From contig JAETTS010000115.1 of the NCBI GenBank assembly GCA_021769025.1, positions 1 through 7,497 of the forward strand: a stretch of 7,497 bases of DNA, read 5' to 3'. The translations under genes were made by a program, and so were the position numbers. Every line of letters begins with the position of its first letter. The stretch's first letter is position 1. Below, piece after piece: positions 1 to 7,310 of the stretch. The DNA comes from Enterocloster bolteae. GTDB lineage: Bacteria; Bacillota_A; Clostridia; Lachnospirales; Lachnospiraceae. Under the pieces are notes generated by a model. That model worked only from the letters and a program-made list of their open reading frames with translations. It was not told where the DNA came from and did no database searches.

Positions 1-3000
1 GCATCTGGACAACCAGATACGAGCCATCCCATCGGCTTTCCAATGCCTGGAGATTTCCATTGTCCGTCACACAGACCATCGCTTGCTTTGGAAGATCCTG
101 CGCCAGTACATGTATCGTTATATTTTCCGGCATCTCCACTCCCTCTGGCTGGGTAATATTGTAGGTATATTTTCCCTGAAGCTTATATCCTTCCGGTATC
201 TGGATACCTTCTGCCTCCCATTGCACTGTAATTTCCTCCACATTCTCATTCTTTCCTGCTGCCAGGGTAGTCCCCGGATAGAAGTTGGACTCCGCAAGCA
301 TCAGAGGCATCTTATCTCCAGATGATGCAATTGTTGTGTTCCATGCCTTGTAAAAGGCATGGACATTTTCATTTCCCTTGATACATGACAGATCCTTCTC
401 TTCCCACTGATAATAATATCCATCCTTTTGAGGCGCTTTGGGAATGTCTTCCTCTGCCACCCTGCCTCCATACTGGCAATCAATGGTCTTGATGATCTGT
501 CCCTCCACCCAAAAGGCAACGGTTAATCTGCCAAATTCTTTTGGAACCTGTTCCAGGTTTCGGAATGTCTCATAGGGAAGCCCCTGAGCCTGGCTTTCGC
601 GGGTAATACCGTCTATGGCACCTATCCCTTCGTCTACATAGAAATTTCCTTCTACCAGCCCTTCCGGATCCACGTCTCCCGCCACACTGCCAATCCATTC
701 ACAATCCATATTCCGGATAGAAACCATAGAGTAATTTTCCCTCAGATCGTTTGCCCATCCGGCAATGCCGCCTGCGTAATTGTTGCCGTCAACGCTGCAT
801 TTACTGTAATTCTGCCGCAGCACATAGTCGCTACTTCCAGTGATACCGCCTGCATAACTTCCGTCTTCCGCCACAATGTCTCCATAATTCTGGTTCTGGA
901 TCAATGCTCCCAAGTTAGCCTTCCCGACAATGCCTCCCGCATAATCATTTTTTACACAGACTTCCCCTCTGTTTATGCTGTCTTTTACCAACGCCTTGGC
1001 GTTTCTTACCGCATTCAGCGTTTTTTCTTCCTCCGCTTCCAGATCCTGCTCCGGATCCAGGCTGACTTCCATACCGATAATCCCTACGATTCCTCCGGAT
1101 TGATAATCGGCCAGGATGTTTCCCTGGTTTTCACAAGCGAAAATCGTTCCCTCATTGATCTCTTCATCAGTATCGGATATGTCTTCAAACAGATCCCGTT
1201 CCTCTCTGCTGCGGTCTATCCCATCTGAGATGGTGGTCCGCATCTGGTCAATCTGATCCTGGATCTGATTTTTCTGGTTACGGATCTGAAGCCGGCTGTT
1301 TTTTAAGTCATCCGTCAACGTATCCACATTGCCGGAAAGCTGATCCAGCTCATCGGTCATCTCATCCCCCATATCTTCCAGATCCCTTCGTATAGAGTCC
1401 CGGTTTACCTGAAGCGTATCCGCCAGTATGCTGGCCTCTATCTGCACCTGCTCCAGCCGATAGCCTACATCCTCCACTTCATCCACCGCATGTTTCGGAA
1501 CATGGGCTGCCAGATAGGCAAGGTTACCTGCCAGTTCTGTCGTATACTGATACATCTGGGATACCTTATTGTAGCGATCCTGCAGCCATGCCCTCAAAGC
1601 CGCAATGTCCGTTGGGTTTCCTGGATAGCCCTGCTCCAGTTCCTTGGACAATTCCTTGATCAGGCGGATCTTCTCCTGGGCCTGACGGTACTGGACTTCT
1701 GTTTCCCTGTCTGTCAAATCAAAACTGATCCGATCCAGCTGATATTGAATGTCCTCGACAGAAGTGTCAATATTCTGGTTCAGCTCATCATTGTCCCTCC
1801 GGAACACATCCCTGTAGAATTCTCCGATATCCCTTACCCGATCCATCCGCCGGCCTACCTGGTCTAAATTGCCGGAGGCTGTATCGCCGGTCTGATCGAT
1901 AAGTCTTGACAGCTGGTCTCCCATATTGGACAGCTGATCTAACTGGTCTTCCAGCTGGCCTAACGTATCCTCATCATAGGCAATCTCTATGTAAGGTTCA
2001 AACTGCCCTACAATTCCGCCAACATCTTTTCTCCCCCGGATCTCTCCAGCATTCTGGCACTGCTCCACCACGCCACTCTGTCGCCCTGCAATACCGCCGA
2101 TATTGTATCCCATATGAGGATATCCCACGGTTCCTTCATTACGGCAGTTTCGGATGGCTCCCTGGGAGAAACCCGCGATTCCTCCGGCATCATTTACCTT
2201 CTCTACCCGAACGGTTTCTTCCAGATTCACGCTTCCTACGGAAAGGGACGTCTCAGACTCGATCTCCACGCCCTGATCTGTGGCGTTGATCATTCCCTGG
2301 TTGTTGCAGTTCTGCACTACGCCTGCATTGTCCCCCACAATACCACCTGTCTTCAGGTTGCCTGTCAGCTGCCCCTCATTGGCACAACCGTCCACGATTC
2401 CTGTCACCTCATTGTATCCAACGATTCCTCCCAATGTATCCTGAGCCATAATCTGGCCGGAAAAGGAACATTCCTCAATGGTCCCCCTGTTGACTCCAGC
2501 GATTCCTCCAATATGAATGCAGCTTCCTTTTGGGGTGATGGTTCCATGTACCGTAAGCTGCCTTACGATAGCTCCTTCCTCTACGTATCGGAAGAATCCC
2601 AAATCGGAACCTGCCTTCTGGATAGACAGTCCAATGATGGTATGGCCGTTTCCGTCGAAGATCCCGGCAAAGACCGGAATGGGGTTAAAATCGGTTCCCT
2701 GCAGGTTCACATCCGCCTCCAGCACAAACCGTTTCCCTTTAGAGTAGGTTTCCGAGACGCAATTCTGGCTGAATGTGACCAATTCTTCTGGTGTGCGTAT
2801 GGAGATTGTCTCCAACACCGTCGTTTCCTCTGACATCATCTCCGGTTCTGCCTCTTTGTCATCCTCTGGCAGTACCTGTTCTGTCATTCCTTTGGTGTCT
2901 GGAGCTGCCAGGGCATTGATGCTCCATAACAGATTTCCGTCTATCTGAACCAAAAGGAAAGCCGCCGCCAGCATGGCCGCTGTTTTTTGATTCCAATTCC

Positions 3001-3019
3001 TTCTTTGTGTTCTCTTCAT
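1..3019 (-). CDS. Secreted GLUG-repeat / coiled-coil surface protein (C-terminus beyond window)
   Basis: The frame is open from ATG at 3019 to the left edge, giving 1006 residues without a stop, so the gene is partial. Residues 1-38 form a signal peptide: a basic KRTQRRNWNQK start, a hydrophobic core and an ALA cleavage motif. GLUG-type cores (GGIAG/GGIVG/GGITG) begin near residues 170, 196, 224, 278, 307, 333, 641, 694, 723, 749 and 776, mostly 26-29 residues apart, suggesting a beta-solenoid. Residues ~349-618 are charged, Gln/Leu/Asp-rich and coiled-coil-like, and sit inside the sixth repeat, with likely breaks at PGNP (~466) and HVPKH (~506). Residues ~831-893 resemble an InlB B (Listeria-Bacteroides) repeat. 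The part from 894 on is unrecognised. GLUG repeats are known from bacterial surface proteins and adhesins. The start overlaps the transporter stop (ATGA) and has an AGGAGG site, so the two genes are probably co-translated. Export and surface location are well supported; the exact function is unknown. Confidence 0.88.
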   Translation of the reverse strand, partial: MKRTQRRNWNQKTAAMLAAAFLLVQIDGNLLWSINALAAPDTKGMTEQVLPEDDKEAEPEMMSEETTVLETISIRTPEELVTFSQNCVSETYSKGKRFVLEADVNLQGTDFNPIPVFAGIFDGNGHTIIGLSIQKAGSDLGFFRYVEEGAIVRQLTVHGTITPKGSCIHIGGIAGVNRGTIEECSFSGQIMAQDTLGGIVGYNEVTGIVDGCANEGQLTGNLKTGGIVGDNAGVVQNCNNQGMINATDQGVEIESETSLSVGSVNLEETVRVEKVNDAGGIAGFSQGAIRNCRNEGTVGYPHMGYNIGGIAGRQSGVVEQCQNAGEIRGRKDVGGIVGQFEPYIEIAYDEDTLGQLEDQLDQLSNMGDQLSRLIDQTGDTASGNLDQVGRRMDRVRDIGEFYRDVFRRDNDELNQNIDTSVEDIQYQLDRISFDLTDRETEVQYRQAQEKIRLIKELSKELEQGYPGNPTDIAALRAWLQDRYNKVSQMYQYTTELAGNLAYLAAHVPKHAVDEVEDVGYRLEQVQIEASILADTLQVNRDSIRRDLEDMGDEMTDELDQLSGNVDTLTDDLKNSRLQIRNQKNQIQDQIDQMRTTISDGIDRSREERDLFEDISDTDEEINEGTIFACENQGNILADYQSGGIVGIIGMEVSLDPEQDLEAEEEKTLNAVRNAKALVKDSINRGEVCVKNDYAGGIVGKANLGALIQNQNYGDIVAEDGSYAGGITGSSDYVLRQNYSKCSVDGNNYAGGIAGWANDLRENYSMVSIRNMDCEWIGSVAGDVDPEGLVEGNFYVDEGIGAIDGITRESQAQGLPYETFRNLEQVPKEFGRLTVAFWVEGQIIKTIDCQYGGRVAEEDIPKAPQKDGYYYQWEEKDLSCIKGNENVHAFYKAWNTTIASSGDKMPLMLAESNFYPGTTLAAGKNENVEEITVQWEAEGIQIPEGYKLQGKYTYNITQPEGVEMPENITIHVLAQDLPKQAMVCVTDNGNLQALESRWDGSYLVVQM

Positions 3020-5358
3020 GCTACTTTGGCCTCCTCTCTATCCTGTTCTTTCTTGATCGCTCTTGTCAGCTCGGTCTTGTCGATCAGCTTATCACAAACC
3101 AAAAGCAGCTGGGGCAGCACAGTCATCACCAGAATAATAGAGATCAAGGTTCCCCGCCCCAACACCTTTCCCAGGGATGCAATCACCGCATTGTTTGTCA
3201 GGGAGCCGATCACAAATCCGGCAGATGTCATGATGGTTCCTGAGGTAATAATCGTGGGAAATGCCTGATCCAGGGATTCCACCACTGCCTTTTTCTTGTC
3301 TGGTATGGTTTTGCGCAGATCCAGATACCGGCTGGTAATCACAATAGCGTAATCAATCGTCGCTCCCATCTGTATGGAGCTAACCACCAGGTAGCTTAAG
3401 AAATACATGGTGGAGTCGGTTAAATAGGGCATGGAGAAATTAATCCATATGCTGCCCTGAATCGTTAAGACCAGCAAAAACGGCAGGCCTGCAGACTGGA
3501 AGGTAAATAAAAGGATGATCCCTACAAACAGAGCCGTTAAGACGCTGATGATCACATTGTCCCTCTCAAAGGAACTGCTTAAATCATAATTGCTGGTGGC
3601 ATCTCCCACCACATATACCTCGTCATAATATTCCAGTGCAATATCCCGTATCTGATCCACAGTCTGGAATGTCTGTGCACCTTCCACTGGCCCCTTTAAC
3701 GTAAACACCAATCGGTCGTACCCTTCTCCTTCCAGCTGTTCCCTGGCATCACAGACTGCCTTGTGAAGATCATCGATCTCTTCAGACAGTTCCTCATCAA
3801 ACTCAATGCCACCTTTTTCCTTCTGCTCATAGATGAAATCTACCATGTCAATAATGGAGATCTGGTAGTCATCTAAGTTTTTCATAAACGCACTGTACTG
3901 CTCCTTATCAACAGCGTAGAACTGATACAGCGCCCTCACCAAATCCAGATCCACCTCGGCCACCTCGGAAAACTCCCTGGGATTCAGCTTATCCACCAGA
4001 ATGTATTTTCCATCATCGGTTACTTCCACGTTGGCTAATCCCAATGCAGTATCCACAGCATCCACATATTCCAGGCGCTTTAAGATCCTCCCTTCTTTCT
4101 CATAATCCCCTTTGGGAACCACGATGGCCATGGTATTGGTCACTTCAAAAGTCTGCTCAATCCGCTCCTTGGATGCCAGAAACTCATTCTTCTTGCTGGA
4201 CTCAATGGAGTTAATATCGTATATGTAGGGACATCTTCCGGAAAAATAAGCCCCGGCTCCTACAATCACCAGGAACACCGGAATTGTAACATACCGCAGC
4301 TTCACCACAATCTTCCCCCACAGATTGATGGTAGGTACGAAGTTGCGGTGGCCGGTTCGGTCAATGGCTTTCGAGAACATGACAATCAGTGCCGGCATAA
4401 ACAAGAATACGGTCAGCAGGCTTATGATGATTGCCTTGGTAAGTACGCTTCCCAAATCCAAACCGATTCCAAACTGCATAAACATTAACGCTACCAGACC
4501 GGATACTGTGGTTAAACTGCTGGAAGAAATCTCCGGAATGGCTTTGCTTAACGCCACTGTGATGGCTTCCATGGTCTCTTTGGTCTCCCGCTCTTCCATA
4601 AAACGATGGAACAAGATGATGGCATAATCAATGGCAAGGGCAAGCTGAAGTACGGTTCCCACCGCATTGGTCACAAAAGAAATGCTTCCGAACCAATAGT
4701 TTGTTCCCATGTTTAGAAGAGCCGCCACTCCAAAAACCATCAGAAAAATCACAATCTCCATGTAAGTTTTTGAGGTAAACAGCAGAACGGAAACAATGAT
4801 GAATATAACAATCACCACAATGACGCTCATATCATTTTTCAAATCTGCCGCATCATCCTTATCTACCGTAGTATACACATAGGACACATACCCATCAAGG
4901 CTTTCTCGCACCCGCGCCATAGCCGCCTGAGACAGTTCCGTGTCCTCCTCCTCTTCAAATGTGATGGTATAAAGAGCGCTGGCATCCTTATAATAGTCAG
5001 ACATCTCATCCTTTTCGTACATGCTGTTGTCTTCATCGTAGAAAGATACCCCTGATATCCCTGGGATTTCCTCAATCTCATGAGCCAACTCCAATGCTTT
5101 CTCATAGGTGATATTGCTGACCAGCACAGTGGCTGAGCCGAAGGTGGTAAATTCTTCGTTCATAATGTCCAGGCCCTGCCTTGTCTCCGTGCTCTCCGGA
5201 AGGTATTCTGTCAGATCATTGACAACACCTACCTTGGAGATGGACACCGCACTGTAAATACAGGCCAGGGCAAACAGAACAATAAAGGCCTTCCTCTTGT
5301 TCACAATAAAGGCCGCCAGCTTCATCATGAAATTCTCTGGTTTTTTCCTGTCTTCCAT
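3016..5358 (-). CDS. MMPL/RND-superfamily membrane transporter
   Basis: A 780-residue integral membrane protein with the duplicated MMPL layout. It has TM1 at ~23-43, a large extracytoplasmic loop at ~45-176, five clustered TMs to ~327, TM7 at ~357-373, a second large loop at ~375-600, and TM8-12 at ~602-756, followed by a basic/acidic cytoplasmic tail. Both halves carry an identical IDYAI motif in TM4 and TM10 (Asp ~244 and ~669), matching the Asp-Tyr proton-relay pairs of MmpL3-like pumps, so proton-driven export is likely. Family members export lipids, siderophores or drugs; the substrate here is unknown. I start it at MEDRKK (ATG 5358). Longer in-frame starts at 5400 and 5436 would sit on or inside the candidate promoter. 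The AAGGAG site (5374-5379) is 15 bases upstream, which is rather far, so the start is moderately certain. The gene overlaps the downstream repeat protein by 4 bases and is divergent from a TetR regulator that probably controls it. Confidence 0.93.
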   Translation of the reverse strand: MEDRKKPENFMMKLAAFIVNKRKAFIVLFALACIYSAVSISKVGVVNDLTEYLPESTETRQGLDIMNEEFTTFGSATVLVSNITYEKALELAHEIEEIPGISGVSFYDEDNSMYEKDEMSDYYKDASALYTITFEEEEDTELSQAAMARVRESLDGYVSYVYTTVDKDDAADLKNDMSVIVVIVIFIIVSVLLFTSKTYMEIVIFLMVFGVAALLNMGTNYWFGSISFVTNAVGTVLQLALAIDYAIILFHRFMEERETKETMEAITVALSKAIPEISSSSLTTVSGLVALMFMQFGIGLDLGSVLTKAIIISLLTVFLFMPALIVMFSKAIDRTGHRNFVPTINLWGKIVVKLRYVTIPVFLVIVGAGAYFSGRCPYIYDINSIESSKKNEFLASKERIEQTFEVTNTMAIVVPKGDYEKEGRILKRLEYVDAVDTALGLANVEVTDDGKYILVDKLNPREFSEVAEVDLDLVRALYQFYAVDKEQYSAFMKNLDDYQISIIDMVDFIYEQKEKGGIEFDEELSEEIDDLHKAVCDAREQLEGEGYDRLVFTLKGPVEGAQTFQTVDQIRDIALEYYDEVYVVGDATSNYDLSSSFERDNVIISVLTALFVGIILLFTFQSAGLPFLLVLTIQGSIWINFSMPYLTDSTMYFLSYLVVSSIQMGATIDYAIVITSRYLDLRKTIPDKKKAVVESLDQAFPTIITSGTIMTSAGFVIGSLTNNAVIASLGKVLGRGTLISIILVMTVLPQLLLVCDKLIDKTELTRAIKKEQDREEAKVA
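3030..3035 (-). promoter_or_regulatory. Shine-Dalgarno site of the GLUG protein gene, inside the transporter gene
   Basis: A perfect AGGAGG on the minus strand lies 10 bases before the ATG at 3019, within the last codons of the MMPL transporter gene. It fixes the start of the secreted protein. Together with the ATGA stop/start overlap it suggests translational coupling, while still allowing independent ribosome loading. Confidence 0.75.
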
Positions 5359-5400
5359 CTTGCTATTTTTTCTCTCCTTTTCCTGTTTCTTACTTGCCAT

Positions 5401-5429
5401 ATTATGACTATTTGTGGTAAAATACGCAA
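5401..5429 (-). promoter_or_regulatory. Candidate promoter of the transporter operon
   Basis: Reading the minus strand, TTGCGT (plus 5424-5429) is followed after exactly 17 bases by CATAAT (plus 5401-5406). The -10 matches the sigma-A consensus at five of six positions and the -35 only at TTG. Transcription would begin near 5394, giving a leader of about 36 bases before ATG 5358. The palindrome at 5445-5466 lies 15 bases upstream of the -35. Confidence 0.42.
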
Positions 5430-5444
5430 GAATCAATTTTTTGT

Positions 5445-5466
5445 ATCTGTTTCAAATGAGACAGAT
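5445..5466. promoter_or_regulatory. 22-bp palindrome, probable TetR operator
   Basis: The half-sites ATCTGTTTCA and TGAGACAGAT flank a two-base centre (AA). Nine of ten base pairs are complementary and the tenth is a T/G mismatch. The size and symmetry fit a TetR-family dimer operator. It lies in the 150-bp gap between the divergent regulator and transporter genes, 43 bases ahead of the regulator's TTG start and just upstream of the candidate transporter -35. The regulator could therefore act on both genes. Palindrome seen directly; binding is inferred. Confidence 0.62.
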
Positions 5467-5494
5467 TTCCAAAAGTTGTACATTATGATACATA

Positions 5495-5502
5495 AAAGGA
5501 GA
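5495..5502 (+). promoter_or_regulatory. Shine-Dalgarno site that selects the TTG start of the TetR gene
   Basis: AAAGGAGA ends 6 bases before TTG at 5509, an ideal spacing. The in-frame ATGs at 5404 and 5485 have no such site, and a start at 5404 would place the operator palindrome inside the gene. Confidence 0.7.
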
Positions 5503-5508
5503 ATTGGT

Positions 5509-6090
5509 TTGAGCACCACTGAGGAAAAGAAAGAAAAAATATCGACCCGCCGTACCTATATGTTGCTGCGCATGGGCTTTTTTACGCTTCTGACTGAAAT
5601 CCCTTTTGAAAAAGTCACTCTAACAGAAATCTGCAGCCGCTCCATGGTGCCCCGGTCCACGTTTTATCGGTACTTTGAGGACAAATATGACCTGCTCTGC
5701 TACTGCCTTCAGACCTTTTTTGATGAAACAGACGTGGCGGAGGATGTGGTCTATCTTCAGAATCCGGAACTGGCCAGGCAGTTTCTTCGGAAGATCATTG
5801 GAGAGATGGCAGAAAACCGCCAGAAATACTTTAAAATCTATTGTATCAATAAAGATGGAACCTTTATGGATATTCTCCGTTCCTTCCTGATTCAGATTCT
5901 CACGGAAAAGCTGAAGACATCCGAAGCCAATGGCATGCATCCTAAAATATCTCCCCCTGTCTTCACCTATCTTCTGGCAGATTTCTATATCAGCACCGCA
6001 AAGTGTTATCTGGAATATGCAGATGACTATACTGTGGAGGAATTTGTGAGACATGTCACCTTGTTCGCCAATAAAGATTTTTTTGAATAA
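5509..6090 (+). CDS. TetR/AcrR-family transcriptional regulator
   Basis: With the TTG start this is a 193-residue protein, the normal size for TetR regulators. The N-terminal DNA-binding domain spans ~10-63: helix 1 (TRRTYMLLRMGFFTLLTE), then the family pattern FEKVTLTEIC, and a recognition helix with the signature SRSMVPRSTFYRYFEDKYDLL. The all-helical C-terminal part (~64-193) should bind ligand and form the dimer. It shows no distinctive motif, though the overall form resembles DhaS-like regulators. The gene is divergent from the MMPL transporter, and this TetR-pump arrangement typically gives local repression relieved by a pump substrate. The 22-bp palindrome in the gap is the likely operator and would also allow autoregulation. 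A strong terminator follows the stop. Family assignment is firm; the effector, and whether it represses or activates, are not known. Confidence 0.92.
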   Translation: MSTTEEKKEKISTRRTYMLLRMGFFTLLTEIPFEKVTLTEICSRSMVPRSTFYRYFEDKYDLLCYCLQTFFDETDVAEDVVYLQNPELARQFLRKIIGEMAENRQKYFKIYCINKDGTFMDILRSFLIQILTEKLKTSEANGMHPKISPPVFTYLLADFYISTAKCYLEYADDYTVEEFVRHVTLFANKDFFE

Positions 6091-6106
6091 CTTGATAGAT
6101 ACGATG

Positions 6107-6147
6107 AAAGGGCCTGATACACCGCCGCAGTGTATCAGACCCTTTTT
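6107..6147 (+). terminator. Rho-independent terminator after the TetR gene, probably bidirectional
   Basis: A 16-bp stem (6107-6122 with 6130-6145) has one C/A mismatch at 6113/6139 and a 7-base loop, and runs into five T residues (6143-6147). It starts 17 bases after the regulator stop. On the opposite strand the hairpin lies just past the uxuA stop and is followed by a short T stretch (TTTCAT). It probably ends both convergent transcripts, more efficiently on the plus strand. Confidence 0.88.
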
Positions 6148-6150
6148 AAT

Positions 6151-7239
6151 TTAAGCGTTCTCTTTCTTCATCTTGTCAATGGCTTCCCACAGACCGTTTA
6201 AATACACAGCGCCTAACGCCCTGTCATACAGGCCATAGCCTGGACGGCCTACCTCGTCCCAGATCATTCTTCCATGATCCGGACGTACATAGATGTCATG
6301 GGGACAAGTCTCATACACAGCCTTCACAATCTGGAACAGATCCAGATCGCCTGTGGAAGACAGATGGGCTGCCTCACGGAAGCAGCGGTAACCTAAATAC
6401 TTCACATTGCGGATATGCAGACATGCAATCCTGTCCATCTCACCGAAGTGGCGGATAATCGAAGGGATATCATTCTCTGGGTTGGAGCCTAAGGAACCGG
6501 TACACAGGCACAGGGCATTGGCCGGTGAATCGTGAAGAGCCACAATCTTGTCAAAATCTTCCTGGCTGTGAGAAATGCGGGGAAGCCCGAAGATCGGCCA
6601 TGCCGGATCGTCCGGATGAACAGCCATCTTTATGCCTACTTCCTCACATACCGGAATGATGGCATCCAGGAAATACTTATAATTCTCCCGAAGCATGTCC
6701 GGAGTGATTCCTTCATACTGTTTTAAGGTCTTCTCCAACTCCGCCAGACGCTCCGGCTCCCATCCCGGAAGGGTAAAGCCGTTGCTGTCCTCTGCAGTCT
6801 TCTTCACAATATCCAGAGGAGTCATGCTGCCCAGCTCTTTCTCGTCAAAGTATAAGCTGTTGGAACCGTCTTCCTCAATCACCCGTGCCAGATCCGTACG
6901 CAGCCAGTCGAATACCGGCATGAAATTGTACACAATCACCTTCACCCCGTACTTGGCCAGATTGCGGATGGTTGTGATATAGTTCTTGATATACTCGTCT
7001 CTGCTGGGAAGGCCCATCTTGATATCCTCATGGACATTCACACTCTCGATAACCTCACACTCCAGGCCTGCCCCATGCACCTGATCCACATACTCCTTGA
7101 TCTCTTCCTCTGTCCAGACCTCTCCGGCCGCCTTGTAGTCCAAAAGGCCCATCAGGCCACTCATCCCCGGAATCTGCTTGATCTGCTTCAGTGTAACAGA
7201 ATCACTGTTCTCCCCATACCACCGAAACGTCATTTTCAT
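6151..7239 (-). CDS. uxuA: Mannonate dehydratase
   Basis: Converts D-mannonate to 2-keto-3-deoxy-D-gluconate (EC 4.2.1.8), the glucuronate branch of hexuronate breakdown, in the cytoplasm. The 362-residue protein has the length of the short Gram-positive UxuA form and its hallmark segments: MKMTFRWYG at the N-terminus, [39 protein letters not shown] and [13 protein letters not shown]. The residues expected to hold Mn2+ are present: His208, Cys246, His275 and Asp321. Their spacing closely follows the set I recall for the Streptococcus suis enzyme (His199, Cys237, His266, Asp310). The start is ATG 7239. A TTG at 7248 is in frame but abuts the GAGGAGGA ribosome site (7249-7256), so it cannot be used. 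The gene looks monocistronic here: it has its own promoter and a terminator just after the stop, and no uxuB or KDG gene is in view. Confidence 0.97.
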   Translation of the reverse strand: MKMTFRWYGENSDSVTLKQIKQIPGMSGLMGLLDYKAAGEVWTEEEIKEYVDQVHGAGLECEVIESVNVHEDIKMGLPSRDEYIKNYITTIRNLAKYGVKVIVYNFMPVFDWLRTDLARVIEEDGSNSLYFDEKELGSMTPLDIVKKTAEDSNGFTLPGWEPERLAELEKTLKQYEGITPDMLRENYKYFLDAIIPVCEEVGIKMAVHPDDPAWPIFGLPRISHSQEDFDKIVALHDSPANALCLCTGSLGSNPENDIPSIIRHFGEMDRIACLHIRNVKYLGYRCFREAAHLSSTGDLDLFQIVKAVYETCPHDIYVRPDHGRMIWDEVGRPGYGLYDRALGAVYLNGLWEAIDKMKKENA

Positions 7240-7293
7240 GGTAATCAATCCTCCTCGTCTCTTTTGCCAGGCTTTTTGCCCTGCATCATTGTA

Positions 7294-7310
7294 ATCTTAT
7301 TATACAAGAT
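7294..7310. promoter_or_regulatory. GntR-like operator candidate over the uxuA -10
   Basis: A 17-base imperfect palindrome, on the minus strand ATCTTGTATAATAAGAT, has six of eight complementary pairs and covers the whole -10 box. Its CTTGTATA core resembles the GntR/FadR-type site ATACTTGTATACAAGTAT known from the Bacillus gluconate operon. Hexuronate genes are often controlled by GntR-family UxuR-like repressors, so a repressor site here is plausible. Part of the symmetry comes from the TATAAT itself, which limits confidence. No such regulator gene lies in the window. Confidence 0.4.

Noticed and set aside
1490..2289. Plus-strand open frames at 1490-1867 and 1906-2289
   Set aside because: They lie antisense to the coiled-coil and repeat coding region. 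Their composition follows the complement of CAG/CTG-rich codons, and they show no recognisable domain.
2114..2833. A 239-codon open frame on the plus strand, antisense to the GLUG protein gene
   Set aside because: It is a shadow of the repetitive minus-strand gene. The opposite frame encodes a coherent signal peptide and regular GLUG repeats, while this one has no family features, no good ribosome site and no operon context.
5484..5489. TATGAT as a -10 box for the TetR gene
   Set aside because: Transcription would start around 5496, inside the ribosome-binding site, and no -35 stands at the right distance. The real regulator promoter is probably farther upstream, near the palindrome, but I could not identify it.
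7262..7281. Small hairpin (CAGG..GCCTG around AAAAA) in the uxuA leader as an attenuator or riboswitch
   Set aside because: The stem is only about five pairs with a bulge and has no following T tract. The leader is too short for a known riboswitch class.
7246..7308. A 20-codon frame starting at TTG behind AAAGGAG and ending in the uxuA ribosome site, as a leader peptide
   Set aside because: Its apparent ribosome site and start codon lie in the spacer and -10 of the well-supported uxuA promoter, so they would not be transcribed from it.
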